The position numbers and the translations under genes are program-made. The notes under the pieces are model-generated. The model searched no databases, had not been told where the DNA came from, and was given only the letters and a program-made list of their open reading frames with translations. This document shows positions 29,701 through 39,644 of a stretch of 64,000 nucleotides of DNA, in pieces. Position 1 is the first letter of the stretch. Each line of letters opens with the position of its first letter. The stretch is from contig NZ_CP029191.1 in the NCBI RefSeq assembly GCF_008642335.1, positions 2,666,001 through 2,730,000 of the forward strand, written 5' to 3'. The stretch is from Streptomyces venezuelae. GTDB lineage: Bacteria > Actinomycetota > Actinomycetes > Streptomycetales > Streptomycetaceae.

Positions 29701-30037
29701 CTCGTCGGCGGAGGGCGACTCGGAGGAGTCGGTCAGCCTGAAGAAGCCGGCCGCCGGTACGTACACGATCGAGGTGACGGGCTACTCGGTGCCGTCCGGC
29801 ACGACCGCGTACGACTACCGCGACGTCTTCTTCTCGGGCGCGCTCGGCCAGGTCACCGTCGACGAGTCGAAGACGGTGAAGCTCGCCAACGGCGCGTCGG
29901 CGCAGGTCGACGCCAAGGTCGAGGCGAAGGCCCCGGCCGCGGAGGGCCGTGAGCTGTTCGGCGAGGTGTCCCTGCTGAACGCGGGCGGCACGGTCGCGGG
30001 CAGCGGCAGCGTGAAGGTGGAGAAGGTCACGCCGTAA
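26753..30037 (+). CDS. Large secreted subtilisin-like serine protease (S8)
   Basis: ATG 26753 is preferred (AGGG six bases upstream); ATG 26747 is in frame. The 1094-residue preproprotein has a Sec signal ending near APLAFAADE, an inhibitor-like propeptide region (~residues 40-130), then an S8 domain with Asp202 in ILDSGVDLGHP, His382 in EHGTHVAG and Ser578 in GTSMASP. The ~180-residue insertion between Asp and His resembles tripeptidyl-peptidase II-like subtilases. The C-terminal ~450 residues contain beta-rich repeats, including a PPC-like domain (residues ~960-1035). It is likely an extracellular endo- or tripeptidyl peptidase, similar in size to S. albogriseolus SAM-P45. A hairpin terminator follows. 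Confidence 0.93.
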   Translation: MPRSSSSARRAPRLAIAVGLTAALCATGAAPLAFAADETPVPAPKSAGGKLGSADADLLADAKADGEKTVTMMVATAPGATEQVADQLDGVKGGSVGRTYDKLGYVRATVPTAKADAAIESAAKLSSVHAIDLRHEIELDDPTPAADRAKGAKAGAKGTYPGPDKTTPADNPYNPSAETGAVDFVKKHRKADGRGVTIGILDSGVDLGHPALKKTTTGERKITDWVTATDPIVDADGTWRRMTNPVTGPVFTWNGETWKAPAGSFQVNRFLESATTGGDAKGDINRDGDTTDSWGVLYDPAAGTVRVDLNNNKDFTDDEPMKPYKDDHQVAYFGKDDPATDVVERVPFVVEIRKDVPTDPYGGDWVGKKADFVNIGVIESEHGTHVAGITAANGLFGGKMNGAAPGAKLVSSRACTWTGGCTNVALTEGMIDLVTQRGVDIVNMSIGGLPALNDGNNARAELYKRLIDTYGVQLVISAGNSGPGANTIGDPGLADKVISVGAAISKETWAANYGSQVERPYAMMPFSSRGPREDGGFAPILSAPGSAINTTQTWLPGAPVAEAGYQLPAGYSMLQGTSMASPQAAGASALLLSAAKREKIDLTPAKLRTALTSTADRIRGEQAYAQGTGLIDVVDAWEAIEDGAKAHEYTVKAPVDTALEQELKKPGTGIYDREGGLKTGEKRTYDVTVTRTSGPDRGVRHELDLVNNHESTFKLLGDDEITLPLNKPVTVKVQAKAKSAGLHSAVLTVDDERTEGIDQQIMSTVVVSAPLAKPSYTFSASDSTQRNTPKSYFVTVPKGAKSLEVSLGGLKDKSQTRFIAVHPYGVPVDSTSSIVCYPNYENPANTCRPDLRAYAEPQAGVWEIEVESRRTSPLLDNPYKLNVAALGVDFDPAVQKLPEAKVGTPAPVSWKATNNFAAVDGKLKGGSLGSSKSARPSIKQGEKQTTEVVVPAGAERLDVAIGSPADIAADLDLAVKKDGVVVGSSAEGDSEESVSLKKPAAGTYTIEVTGYSVPSGTTAYDYRDVFFSGALGQVTVDESKTVKLANGASAQVDAKVEAKAPAAEGRELFGEVSLLNAGGTVAGSGSVKVEKVTP

Positions 30038-30058
30038 CGGACCGCCGCTTCCTTCGAG

Positions 30059-30098
30059 GCGCCGGACGGGCTCAGCGATGAGTCCGTCCGGCGCTTTT
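30059..30098 (+). terminator. Terminator after the subtilase gene
   Basis: GCGCCGGACGG (30059-30069) pairs with CCGTCCGGCGC (30084-30094), followed by TTTT. It lies 21 bases after the subtilase stop and before the convergent anti-sigma gene. Confidence 0.88.
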
Positions 30099-30121
30099 CC
30101 GTCTCCGGGTCCCGCTCCCGG

Positions 30122-30844
30122 TCAGCCGTCGCATTTGATCTTCTTCGAGGCGGGCAGGGCCTTGAGGATCATCGTGCGCAGTCGGTCGCGTTCCTGGCCG
30201 ACGGCCCAGTTGGCGGGCTCCGCGGAACCCTCGTCGATGGTGATCAGGACGCGGTCGCCCTTCTTCAGGCGGGGGTCCACGTCATGGTCCATGGGGAAGG
30301 TGACCGTGGGTTTGCCGGAGCCGGGCTTCAGGTAGCGCGTGACGTCGACCGTGATCCGGTCCTGGAGTCCGCCCGGCACCGGGTCGACCGCCGTGACCGT
30401 GCCCTCCACGATGAGCCGTGAGCACGCCACGAACCCCTCGGCGCTCAGATCCGCGTCCGCGTTCCCCTCCGGCCTGCTCTTGGCGCCCGAGCCCGTGTCC
30501 GCCTTGTCCGCGTCGCCCGCCCCCTGCCCCGCGTCCACCGCGAGCCAGGCGAGCCCCCCGACCATGGCGGCGGCCACCGTGGCCGCGACCGCGCCGAGCG
30601 CGACCGTGAAGCGGTGGCGGGCCGCCCCGCGCGGGGGCCGGAGCGGCACCACCGGATCCGGCGCGACCCCGGCTCCGTCGGCGGCCAGCGCGTCGCCGAC
30701 CTCCCCCAGCCGCTCCCGCAGCAGCGCCACGTCCGCCACGGCCGCCGCATGAGCCGCGGCGAAGGCCGGGTCGCGCAGTGCCTCGTCCGGCACAGGGTCG
30801 TCGGTGATCGCCGTCATCAGCGCGTCGAACTCCTGGTCCCGCAC
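30122..30844 (-). CDS. Membrane anti-sigma-like protein paired with ECF sigma
   Basis: The 240-residue protein (GTG start at 30844) begins one base after the stop of the ECF sigma gene, which is the usual place for its anti-sigma factor. The N-terminal ~80 residues are helical and acidic (DALMTAITDDPVPDEAL, LLRERLGEVGDAL). One membrane helix follows (residues ~78-103), then a ~125-residue extracytoplasmic domain (IVEGTVTAVDPVPGG..., KKGDRVLITID) that may sense a signal. No HxxxCxxC zinc anti-sigma motif is present. The anti-sigma function is inferred from position and topology, not from a recognised domain. Confidence 0.65.
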   Translation of the reverse strand: MRDQEFDALMTAITDDPVPDEALRDPAFAAAHAAAVADVALLRERLGEVGDALAADGAGVAPDPVVPLRPPRGAARHRFTVALGAVAATVAAAMVGGLAWLAVDAGQGAGDADKADTGSGAKSRPEGNADADLSAEGFVACSRLIVEGTVTAVDPVPGGLQDRITVDVTRYLKPGSGKPTVTFPMDHDVDPRLKKGDRVLITIDEGSAEPANWAVGQERDRLRTMILKALPASKKIKCDG

Positions 30845-30845
30845 G

Positions 30846-32593
<1,748 letters not shown>

Positions 32594-32621
32594 TCGCTGT
32601 ACGCACGCCCGACGGGGGCGG

Positions 32622-33836
32622 TCACCTTTCGCGGGTGGCCGCCTCCTTCGTGACCGTCCCCTTCGCGCACGCCACGGCCACCAGCGAGAGCCCCGCGAGG
32701 CCGCCGCCCAGCCAGAGCACGGCGCCGGCCCCGCGGCTGTCCGCGACCCTGCCGCCCGCGAAGGCGCCGAGCGCGATCGCCACGTTGAAGACGCCCGCGA
32801 AGAGCGCCGACGCCGCCTCGCGGGCGTGCGGCGCCGCGTCCATCACCCAGTTCTGCGCGGAGACCGAGACCCCTCCGTACGCCAGGCCCCACGCCACGAG
32901 CAGCGCCACCGACGCGGCGAGCGACGCGCCCGCGGGCACCATGAGCAGCACCACGGCGGCGAGCCCCGCGCAGATCGCGAGGAGCGCCCTGCGCGGGTCG
33001 CGGGCCGCGACGGCGCCGCCCGCGAAGTTGCCGACGATGCCGGCCGTCCCATAGGCGAGGAGGAGCCCGCTGATCAGGCCCGCGCCGATGCCGGGCACCC
33101 GCTCAAGGACCGGCCGGATGTACGTGTACGCGGCGAAGTGGCCGGTAACCAGGAGCGTGACGGCGAGGAGCCCGGCCCGCAGCCTGCCGATGCGCAGGAG
33201 CGCGGGGAACGCGCCGAGCCGGACGCCCTCATCCGCGGGGAGCCGGGGCAGCACGGTCGCGAGGAGCCCGGCGACGGCGAGGGCGAGCACGGCGAGGGCC
33301 GCGAACCCCCAGCGCCAGCCCGCCAGTTCGCCGAGGAGCGTGCCCGCGGGCACGCCGAGCACCGAGGCGACCGCGATCCCGCTGAATATGACCGCGGTGG
33401 CGCGGCCCGCGCCCTCCGCACGGACGAGCCGCACGCCGAGCCCGGCCGCGATGGCCCACACACCGCCGATGCAGACGCCGACCAGGACGCGCGCGACGAG
33501 CAGGACGGCGAAGGCGGGTGCGAGCGCGGAGACCACGTTGGCGACGGCGAGCAGCGCCATCAGCAGTGCGAGGACGGTGCGCCGGTCGGCGCGGCGCACG
33601 GCGACGGGCAGCAGCAGGGCGGCGAGCGCGGCGACGAGACCGGGGAGGGTGACGGCGAGGCCCGCGGTGCCGTGCGAGACGTGCAGGCCGGAGCCGAGGG
33701 AGGTGAGGAGTCCGACGGGCAGCATCTCCGTGGTGACGACGGAGAAGGTGGCGGCGGCGACGGCGAGGACGGCGAGACGGCCGCGCGGGGGCGGCAAGGC
33801 GACGGTGTGCGTGAGGGTTTGTGTGCTCTGTGACAT
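32622..33836 (-). CDS. MFS efflux transporter (DHA1, AraJ-like)
   Basis: From ATG 33836 the protein is 404 residues with twelve helices. It has the DHA1 signature FSVVTTEMLPVGLLTSL in helix 1, the loop-2 motif RRADRRTVL, and motif C-like GVPAGTLLGELAGWRWGF in helix 5. It is expected to pump a drug or sugar out in exchange for protons. It is divergent from a LysR regulator (start 33963) with a repeated CTCAT/ATGAG motif between them, so induction through that regulator is likely. The substrate is unknown. Confidence 0.88.
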   Translation of the reverse strand: MSQSTQTLTHTVALPPPRGRLAVLAVAAATFSVVTTEMLPVGLLTSLGSGLHVSHGTAGLAVTLPGLVAALAALLLPVAVRRADRRTVLALLMALLAVANVVSALAPAFAVLLVARVLVGVCIGGVWAIAAGLGVRLVRAEGAGRATAVIFSGIAVASVLGVPAGTLLGELAGWRWGFAALAVLALAVAGLLATVLPRLPADEGVRLGAFPALLRIGRLRAGLLAVTLLVTGHFAAYTYIRPVLERVPGIGAGLISGLLLAYGTAGIVGNFAGGAVAARDPRRALLAICAGLAAVVLLMVPAGASLAASVALLVAWGLAYGGVSVSAQNWVMDAAPHAREAASALFAGVFNVAIALGAFAGGRVADSRGAGAVLWLGGGLAGLSLVAVACAKGTVTKEAATRER

Positions 33837-33882
33837 GGCATCCACCCTGTGGGGGTGCCCGCCCGGGAACAACGCGGATGAT

Positions 33883-33908
33883 CTCATCCTTGAATGAGCC
33901 GGACTCAT
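33883..33908. promoter_or_regulatory. Candidate LysR operator between MFS and LysR genes
   Basis: CTCAT-N6-ATGAG-N5-CTCAT gives three alternating half-sites in the divergent MFS/LysR space, as expected for a LysR tetramer. The site overlaps an in-frame ATG at 33894, supporting the later start (33963) of the LysR gene. Confidence 0.45.
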
Positions 33909-33962
33909 CGATACGTGACGGTCCGGCGGACCTGGGCGATCAAGGAAGAGGGACCGCGCGCC

Positions 33963-34844
33963 ATGAGCGGGAACGGGCTGGAGATCCGGGAGCTGGAGTG
34001 CTTCCTGGTGCTTGCCGAAGAGCTGCACTTCGGGCGGGCCGGCGAGCGGCTCTACATATCGCAGAGCCGTGTCAGCCAGTTGCTCGCCGCCCTGGAGCGG
34101 CGGATCGGCGCGCGCCTGCTGGAGCGTACGAGCCGACGGGTGTCCCTGACCACTCTCGGGGAGCGCTTCCTCGCCGAACTCCGGCCATCCTACGCCGAGT
34201 TGGCGTCGGTGGTGGCGCGGGCGAGGGACGCGGCGCGGGGCGTGGAGGGCACGCTGCGGATCGGGTTCCAGGGCACCGCGGACGACCGGCTGATGCGGGC
34301 CATCGAGGTGTTCCAGGAGCGCCATCCGGCCTGTGCGACGGAGATCGTGGAGATCCCCTTCGCCGATCCCTTCGGGGCGGTGCGGGAGGGCGACGTGGAC
34401 GCGGGCATCGTGCTGCTGCCGGTCGCCGAGCCCGATCTGGTGCTCGGCCCGGTCTTCTCCAGCGAGCGGCAGACCGTCGCCGTGTCGGTGCGGCACGCGT
34501 TCGCTGGGCGTTCCTCGCTCACCGCCGCGGAGCTCTCCGACACGCCGCTGGTCGCGGCGGCAGGGCCCGCTCCGGCCTACTGGCGCGCGGCGCAGGCCCC
34601 TTCGGGTCCGCCCGCGCCCGAGGTCCGCACGCTCCAGGAGGGCCTGACGCTGGTGGCGGCGGACCGGGCGGCGATGCTGCTGTGCGGTCCCACGGCGGAG
34701 TACCACGGGCGCAAGGACGTCGTGTTCGTGCCGGTCGACGGGCTCCCGGACTCGGTGCTCGGGATGGTGTGGCGCGAGGGCGGGGAGACCGAGCGGGTAC
34801 GGGAGTTCGCGCGGGCCGTCGCCGTGGCCGCGGCGGAGGGGTGA
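33963..34844 (+). CDS. LysR-family transcriptional regulator (divergent from MFS)
   Basis: ATG 33963 (MSGNGLEIRELECF) follows AGAGGGA and gives the standard 293 residues; the frame opens earlier at 33894, inside a probable operator. The HTH is ELECFLVLAEELHFGRAGERLYISQSRVSQLLAALERRIG. A periplasmic-binding-type sensor domain follows (GTLRIGFQG onward). It probably controls the adjacent MFS exporter gene and itself in response to the exported compound. The stop is three bases from the convergent DUF1203 gene. Confidence 0.9.
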   Translation: MSGNGLEIRELECFLVLAEELHFGRAGERLYISQSRVSQLLAALERRIGARLLERTSRRVSLTTLGERFLAELRPSYAELASVVARARDAARGVEGTLRIGFQGTADDRLMRAIEVFQERHPACATEIVEIPFADPFGAVREGDVDAGIVLLPVAEPDLVLGPVFSSERQTVAVSVRHAFAGRSSLTAAELSDTPLVAAAGPAPAYWRAAQAPSGPPAPEVRTLQEGLTLVAADRAAMLLCGPTAEYHGRKDVVFVPVDGLPDSVLGMVWREGGETERVREFARAVAVAAAEG

Positions 34845-34847
34845 CCG

Positions 34848-35390
34848 TCAGGTCGTGTCCCGCCGCCGCACCTCGAAGTGGAAGCAGCCGTACTCCACGG
34901 CCCTGACGTGCACGAGGGCGACCCGCGGGTCGGCGAAGGCCTCGTCGAAGGCGGCGTCGAAGCCCCGCTCCTCGTCCTCCGGGATCTCCAGGAGGCGGCC
35001 GCCGACGATGTGCCCCTCGGCGCTGTACCGGCGGACGGTGCGGAGCGCGCCCGGCCGCGAGAACGGGTAGCCGCTCCGCCCCTGAGAAGGGCCCGCGCAG
35101 GGCTCGCCGTGGATGAAGACGGGCCCCTGCTCGTCGTAGGCGCCGGGCGCCGCGCCCGTCTCGGCGGCCCAGCGGCGCAGCGGCGCGTACGACACGAGGG
35201 CGATGCTCTCGCCGGGGGCGACGGGCCGCAGGCAGCAGCGGAGCGGGGAGCCGCCCTCGTGGTCGACGAAGGGGACGCAGGGCCGCCCGGCGTCGTCGGT
35301 GTCGCGGAGCCGGGCGAGGACGGCGGGGGCGATGGGGAGGGGGGTGTGGGCGGTGCGCGTGTGGGCGGTGCCTGGGTACGTGGTGGTCAT
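34848..35390 (-). CDS. DUF1203-family protein
   Basis: The 180-residue protein contains the family pattern RPCVPFVDHEGGSPLRCCLRPVAPGESIALVSYAPL followed by GPVFIHGEPCAGP and a terminal VEYGCFHFEVRRRD. DUF1203 proteins are small soluble proteins of unknown function with conserved Cys and His residues; here CC at ~53 and a GEPC motif at ~98 are visible. There is no signal peptide or membrane helix. It is followed, after 3 bases, by the convergent LysR gene, and lies downstream of the flavin monooxygenase on the same strand. Confidence 0.7.
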   Translation of the reverse strand: MTTTYPGTAHTRTAHTPLPIAPAVLARLRDTDDAGRPCVPFVDHEGGSPLRCCLRPVAPGESIALVSYAPLRRWAAETGAAPGAYDEQGPVFIHGEPCAGPSQGRSGYPFSRPGALRTVRRYSAEGHIVGGRLLEIPEDEERGFDAAFDEAFADPRVALVHVRAVEYGCFHFEVRRRDTT

Positions 35391-35467
35391 GGGTCGAGCC
35401 TCGCGCGTGGGGCGGGCCGGGGCTGGCGGATTTCGGACGTCGCGCTGGGACCCGCGGCCGGACCCGC

Positions 35468-36745
35468 TCACCCCACCCCCCAGGACCCCCGCCCGTTCAG
35501 CTCCGCCACGTCCGTGCCCGTCGTCCTGCGGTACGCCGCGTTCAACTCCCCCAGCTCCTCCGGCGTCAGGACGTCCTCGACGCGGTCGAAGCCGTCGGGG
35601 GCGCGCTCGGCGACGGTGTGCAGGACGCGGTCCGCCGGCATGTCCCGGTTGGCGAGGACGACCGCGTTGGCCGTCTCGCGGCGGACCCCCTCGTACGCCC
35701 GCAGCCCCGCCTCGCGGTCCGGATCGGTGTGCGCGAGGCAGCGGGCCAAGACGCGCGCGTCGAGGATCGCCTGTGAGCCGCCGTTCGACCCCACCGGGTA
35801 CATCGGGTGCGCCGCGTCGCCCAGCAGCGTGACCGGGCCGTGGCCCCAGCGGGGCAGCGGGTCCCGGTCGACCATCGGGTACTCCAGGATGTGCCGCGTG
35901 GCGGCGAGCAGCGCGGGGACGTCCAGGTCGCCGATGCGCCAGCCCGCGTAGTGCGGCAGGACGTCGGAGAGCCGCCCGGAGCGGTTCCAGTCGGCGGGCC
36001 CCGCGAGGCCGTGGTGGTGCGTGAGCGGGAACCGCACCTCCGCAACCCAGTTGAGCAGCGCCCTGCCGCGCTCCTGGTAGGGCCGGGAGATGGGGTAGAC
36101 GACGAGTTTCGCGGCGGTGTTGCTGCCCGCCACCGCGACGGTCCGCCCGCCGAGCACCGGATGCCACTCGACCGTGCCGCGCCACATCCGGATGCCGTTC
36201 CACAGCGGCGGGCCCTCGCCGGGGTGCAGTACGGCCCGCACCGTCGAGTGCAGCCCGTCGGCGCCGACCAGCGCCCGCACCCGTACGCCGTACTCCCTGG
36301 CCCGCGCCATGTCCCGCAGAATCACCCGCAGGCCGCCGCCCTCGCGGTCGGCGAGCCGCACGAAGGCGGTGCCGGTGCGGACGGCGTGGTCGCCGAGCCG
36401 GTCGCGGACCGCGTCGAGCAGGAGCAGTTGGAGTGCGCCGCGGTGGACGGAGTACTGGGGCCAGCGGTAGCCGAGGGCGAGGCCGCGCGGCTCGGCCCAG
36501 ATGCGGTTGCCGTGCCGGTCGAAGTGGACCATCGTCTCGGGGGCGACGGCGGTCGCCGCGAGCTCCTCGCCGAGCCCCAGCTCGGTCAGTTCCCGCACCG
36601 CGTACGGCAGCAGGTTGAGGCCCACGCCGACGGGCCGCAGCTGTTCGGCGGCGTCCACCACGCGGACGCCGATGCCCGCGGCGTGCAGGCTGAGCGCGGC
36701 GGTGAGCCCGCCGATGCCCGCGCCCGCCACCAGTACGTCGGTCAT
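35468..36745 (-). CDS. FAD-dependent monooxygenase, PhzS-like (group A)
   Basis: The 425-residue protein begins MTDVLVAGAGIGGLTAALSL (GxGxxG Rossmann motif). It has the DG motif GADGLHSTVR at ~156-165 and the GD/FAD motif LLGDAAHPMYPVGSNGGSQ. The MYPVGSNGGSQAILDA spelling is typical of the PhzS-like flavin monooxygenases that hydroxylate phenazines and other aromatics using NAD(P)H and O2. No phenazine biosynthesis genes are nearby, so the substrate is open. The frame continues upstream over the pepN promoter region without coding character. Transcription runs away from pepN. Confidence 0.88.
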   Translation of the reverse strand: MTDVLVAGAGIGGLTAALSLHAAGIGVRVVDAAEQLRPVGVGLNLLPYAVRELTELGLGEELAATAVAPETMVHFDRHGNRIWAEPRGLALGYRWPQYSVHRGALQLLLLDAVRDRLGDHAVRTGTAFVRLADREGGGLRVILRDMARAREYGVRVRALVGADGLHSTVRAVLHPGEGPPLWNGIRMWRGTVEWHPVLGGRTVAVAGSNTAAKLVVYPISRPYQERGRALLNWVAEVRFPLTHHHGLAGPADWNRSGRLSDVLPHYAGWRIGDLDVPALLAATRHILEYPMVDRDPLPRWGHGPVTLLGDAAHPMYPVGSNGGSQAILDARVLARCLAHTDPDREAGLRAYEGVRRETANAVVLANRDMPADRVLHTVAERAPDGFDRVEDVLTPEELGELNAAYRRTTGTDVAELNGRGSWGVG

Positions 36746-36979
36746 GGCCGTCGCGCGGCCGGACCGGTGACGGCCGGCCTCTCGGTCCCCAGCATCTCCC
36801 GCATCCCCCTGTGGTCCCCGCCCCGCCCTCGCGGCCGTGGTCGGCGGCCTGCCGGGACGGGTGCGAACGCGCGGAGCGTAACCGCACGGCAGCGGGAGAA
36901 CAATGGGCCGGGCGGCCATCCGGCGGGGCATGGAAGGATGGCCGGAAACACCACAAGTCGCACCCGAGGAGATGACCGC

Positions 36980-39547
36980 GTGCCCGGCACCAATCTGACC
37001 CGCGAAGAGGCGCAGCAGCGGGCGAAGCTGCTCACCGTTGACTCGTACGAGGTCGATCTCGATCTCTCCGGCGCGCAGGAGGGCGGCACCTACCGGTCCG
37101 TGACCACGGTGCGCTTCGACTCCGCGGAAGCGGGCGCCGAGACCTTCATCGACCTGGTGGCCCCCGCGGTCCACGAGGTCGTCCTGAACGGCCACGCGCT
37201 CGAGGTCGGCGCGGTGTTCCGTGACTCGCGCATCGCGCTGCGGCACCTCCAGGCCGGCCCGAACGAGCTGCGGGTCGTCGCCGACTGCGACTACACCAAC
37301 ACCGGCGAGGGCCTGCACCGCTTCGTCGACCCGGTCGACCAGCAGGCGTACCTGTACACGCAGTTCGAGGTGCCGGACGCGCGCCGCGTCTTCGCGTCGT
37401 TCGAGCAGCCCGACCTGAAGGCGACGTTCCAGTTCACCGTGAAGGCGCCGAGCGGCTGGACGGTGATCTCCAACTCGCCGACGCCGGAGCCGAAGGACGA
37501 CATCTGGACGTTCGAGCCGACGCCCCGCATGTCGACGTACGTGACGGCGCTGATCGTCGGCCCGTACCACTCGGTGCACTCGTCGTACGAGGGTCCCGGC
37601 GGCCAGTCCGTGCCGCTCGGCATCTACTGCCGCCCCTCGCTCGCCGAGTTCCTCGACTCGGACGCGATCTTCGAGGTCACCCGGCAGGGCTTCGACTGGT
37701 TCCAGGAGAAGTTCGACTACGCGTACCCGTTCGCCAAGTACGACCAGCTGTTCGTGCCGGAGTTCAACGCGGGCGCGATGGAGAACGCGGGCGCGGTGAC
37801 CATCCGCGACCAGTACGTGTTCCGTTCGAAGGTGACGGACGCGGCGTACGAGGTGCGGGCGGCGACGATCCTGCACGAGCTGGCCCACATGTGGTTCGGC
37901 GACCTGGTCACCATGGAGTGGTGGAACGACCTGTGGCTGAACGAGTCGTTCGCCACGTACGCGGAGGCCGCCTGCCAGGCGTACGCGCCGGGGTCGAAGT
38001 GGCCGCACTCGTGGACGACGTTCGCCAACTCCATGAAGACGTGGGCGTACCGCCAGGACCAGCTGCCCTCCACGCACCCGATCATGGCCGACATCCGTGA
38101 CCTGGACGACGTCCTGGTCAACTTCGACGGCATCACGTACGCGAAGGGCGCGAGCGTCCTCAAGCAGCTGGTCGCCTATGTCGGCGAGGACGAGTTCTTC
38201 CAAGGCGTCCAGGCGTACTTCAAGCGGCACGCCTTCGGCAACACGCGCCTGTCCGACCTGCTCGGCGCGTTGGAGGAGACCAGCGGCCGCGACCTGAGGA
38301 CCTGGTCGAAGAAATGGCTGGAGACGGCGGGCATCAACGTCCTGCGTCCGGTCGTGGACGTCGACACGCGGGGCGTCATCACGTCCTTCGCGGTCAAGCA
38401 GGAGGCCCCGGCCCTCCCCGAGGGCGCCAAGGGCGAGCCCACCCTGCGCCCCCACCGCATCGCCATCGGCTTCTACGACTTCGACGACGCGTCCGGCAAA
38501 CTGGTCCGCACGGACCGCGTGGAGCTGGACGTCGACGGCGAACTGACGTCGGTCGACGCACTCGTCGGCAAGTCCCGTCCCGCGGTCATCCTCCTCAACG
38601 ACGACGACCTGTCGTACGCGAAGGTCCGCCTCGACAGCGAGTCCCTCGCCTACGTCACCGACCACATCGGCGACTTCGAGGCGTCGCTGCCGCGTGCGCT
38701 GTCGTGGGCGTCGGCGTGGGACATGACGCGCGACGCGGAACTCCCCACGCGCGACTACCTCTCGCTGGTCCTTTCCGGCATCGGCAAGGAGTCCGACATC
38801 GGCGTCGTGCAGTCGCTGCACCGCCAGGTGAAGCTGGCGCTCGACCTGTACGCGGCGCCGGCGGGGCGGGACGAGGCGCTGGCTCGCTGGACTTCGGCGA
38901 CGCTCTCCCACCTCCGCTCGGCGGAGCCGGGCAGCGACCACCAGCTGGCGTGGGCCCGCGCGTTCGCGGCGACGGCGCGTACGGACGCGGACCTGTCCCT
39001 CCTGGAGGCCCTGCTGGACGGCTCGGAGTCCGTGGACGGCCTCGCCGTCGACACGGAGCTCCGGTGGGCGTTCGTGGCGCGGCTCGCGGCGACGGGCCGC
39101 CTCGACGAGGCGGGTATCGCTGCGGAGCTGGAGCGGGACAAGACGGCGGCGGGCGAGCGGCACGCGGCGTACGCGCGGGCGGCGCGGCCCACGGAGGAGG
39201 CGAAGGCGGCGGCGTGGGCCTCCGTCGTCGAGTCCGACTCGCTGCCGAACGCGATCCAGGAGGCGGTGATCGGCGGCTTCGTCCAGACCGACCAGCGTGA
39301 ACTCCTCGCTCCCTACGCGGAGAAGTTCTTCTCGGCGGTCAAGGGGGCGTGGGACTCGCGCTCCCACGAGATGGCGCAGCAGATCGCCGTCGGGCTCTAC
39401 CCGTCGCTGCAGATCTCCCAGGGGACGCTGGACGCGACGGACGCGTGGCTGGCTTCCGCGGAGCCGTCCGCGGCGTTGCGGCGCCTCGTGACGGAGTCCC
39501 GAGCGGGAGTCGAACGCGCCCTGCGGGCACGGGCGGCGGATCTTTAA
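36980..39547 (+). CDS. pepN: Aminopeptidase N, M1 family (paralogue 2)
   Basis: GTG 36980 (VPGTNLTREEAQQR) follows GAGGAG with 8-base spacing. The 855-residue zinc peptidase has GAMEN at 265-269, HELAH at 299-303 and Glu322 in LNESF. The layout matches the copy at 18838-21414 throughout, including the C-terminal helical domain, and the two share long identical stretches such as VNFDGITYAKGASVLKQL or its near match. It is therefore a duplicated cytoplasmic aminopeptidase. The neighbours are unrelated, so this is a separate transcription unit. Confidence 0.95.
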   Translation: MPGTNLTREEAQQRAKLLTVDSYEVDLDLSGAQEGGTYRSVTTVRFDSAEAGAETFIDLVAPAVHEVVLNGHALEVGAVFRDSRIALRHLQAGPNELRVVADCDYTNTGEGLHRFVDPVDQQAYLYTQFEVPDARRVFASFEQPDLKATFQFTVKAPSGWTVISNSPTPEPKDDIWTFEPTPRMSTYVTALIVGPYHSVHSSYEGPGGQSVPLGIYCRPSLAEFLDSDAIFEVTRQGFDWFQEKFDYAYPFAKYDQLFVPEFNAGAMENAGAVTIRDQYVFRSKVTDAAYEVRAATILHELAHMWFGDLVTMEWWNDLWLNESFATYAEAACQAYAPGSKWPHSWTTFANSMKTWAYRQDQLPSTHPIMADIRDLDDVLVNFDGITYAKGASVLKQLVAYVGEDEFFQGVQAYFKRHAFGNTRLSDLLGALEETSGRDLRTWSKKWLETAGINVLRPVVDVDTRGVITSFAVKQEAPALPEGAKGEPTLRPHRIAIGFYDFDDASGKLVRTDRVELDVDGELTSVDALVGKSRPAVILLNDDDLSYAKVRLDSESLAYVTDHIGDFEASLPRALSWASAWDMTRDAELPTRDYLSLVLSGIGKESDIGVVQSLHRQVKLALDLYAAPAGRDEALARWTSATLSHLRSAEPGSDHQLAWARAFAATARTDADLSLLEALLDGSESVDGLAVDTELRWAFVARLAATGRLDEAGIAAELERDKTAAGERHAAYARAARPTEEAKAAAWASVVESDSLPNAIQEAVIGGFVQTDQRELLAPYAEKFFSAVKGAWDSRSHEMAQQIAVGLYPSLQISQGTLDATDAWLASAEPSAALRRLVTESRAGVERALRARAADL

Positions 39548-39644
39548 CCCCTGCCCGGGCCCGGGTGCTGGGGGGATGGGTGGGTGGGTGGGGAAGCGCC
39601 GCGCGGAGCGCGGGGACCGGGGCGGGGCGGTGCCGGGTGAGTTT

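Noticed and set aside
33894..33962. Earlier LysR start at 33894
   Set aside because: It lies inside the candidate operator, has no ribosome site, and adds 23 residues not seen in LysR proteins.
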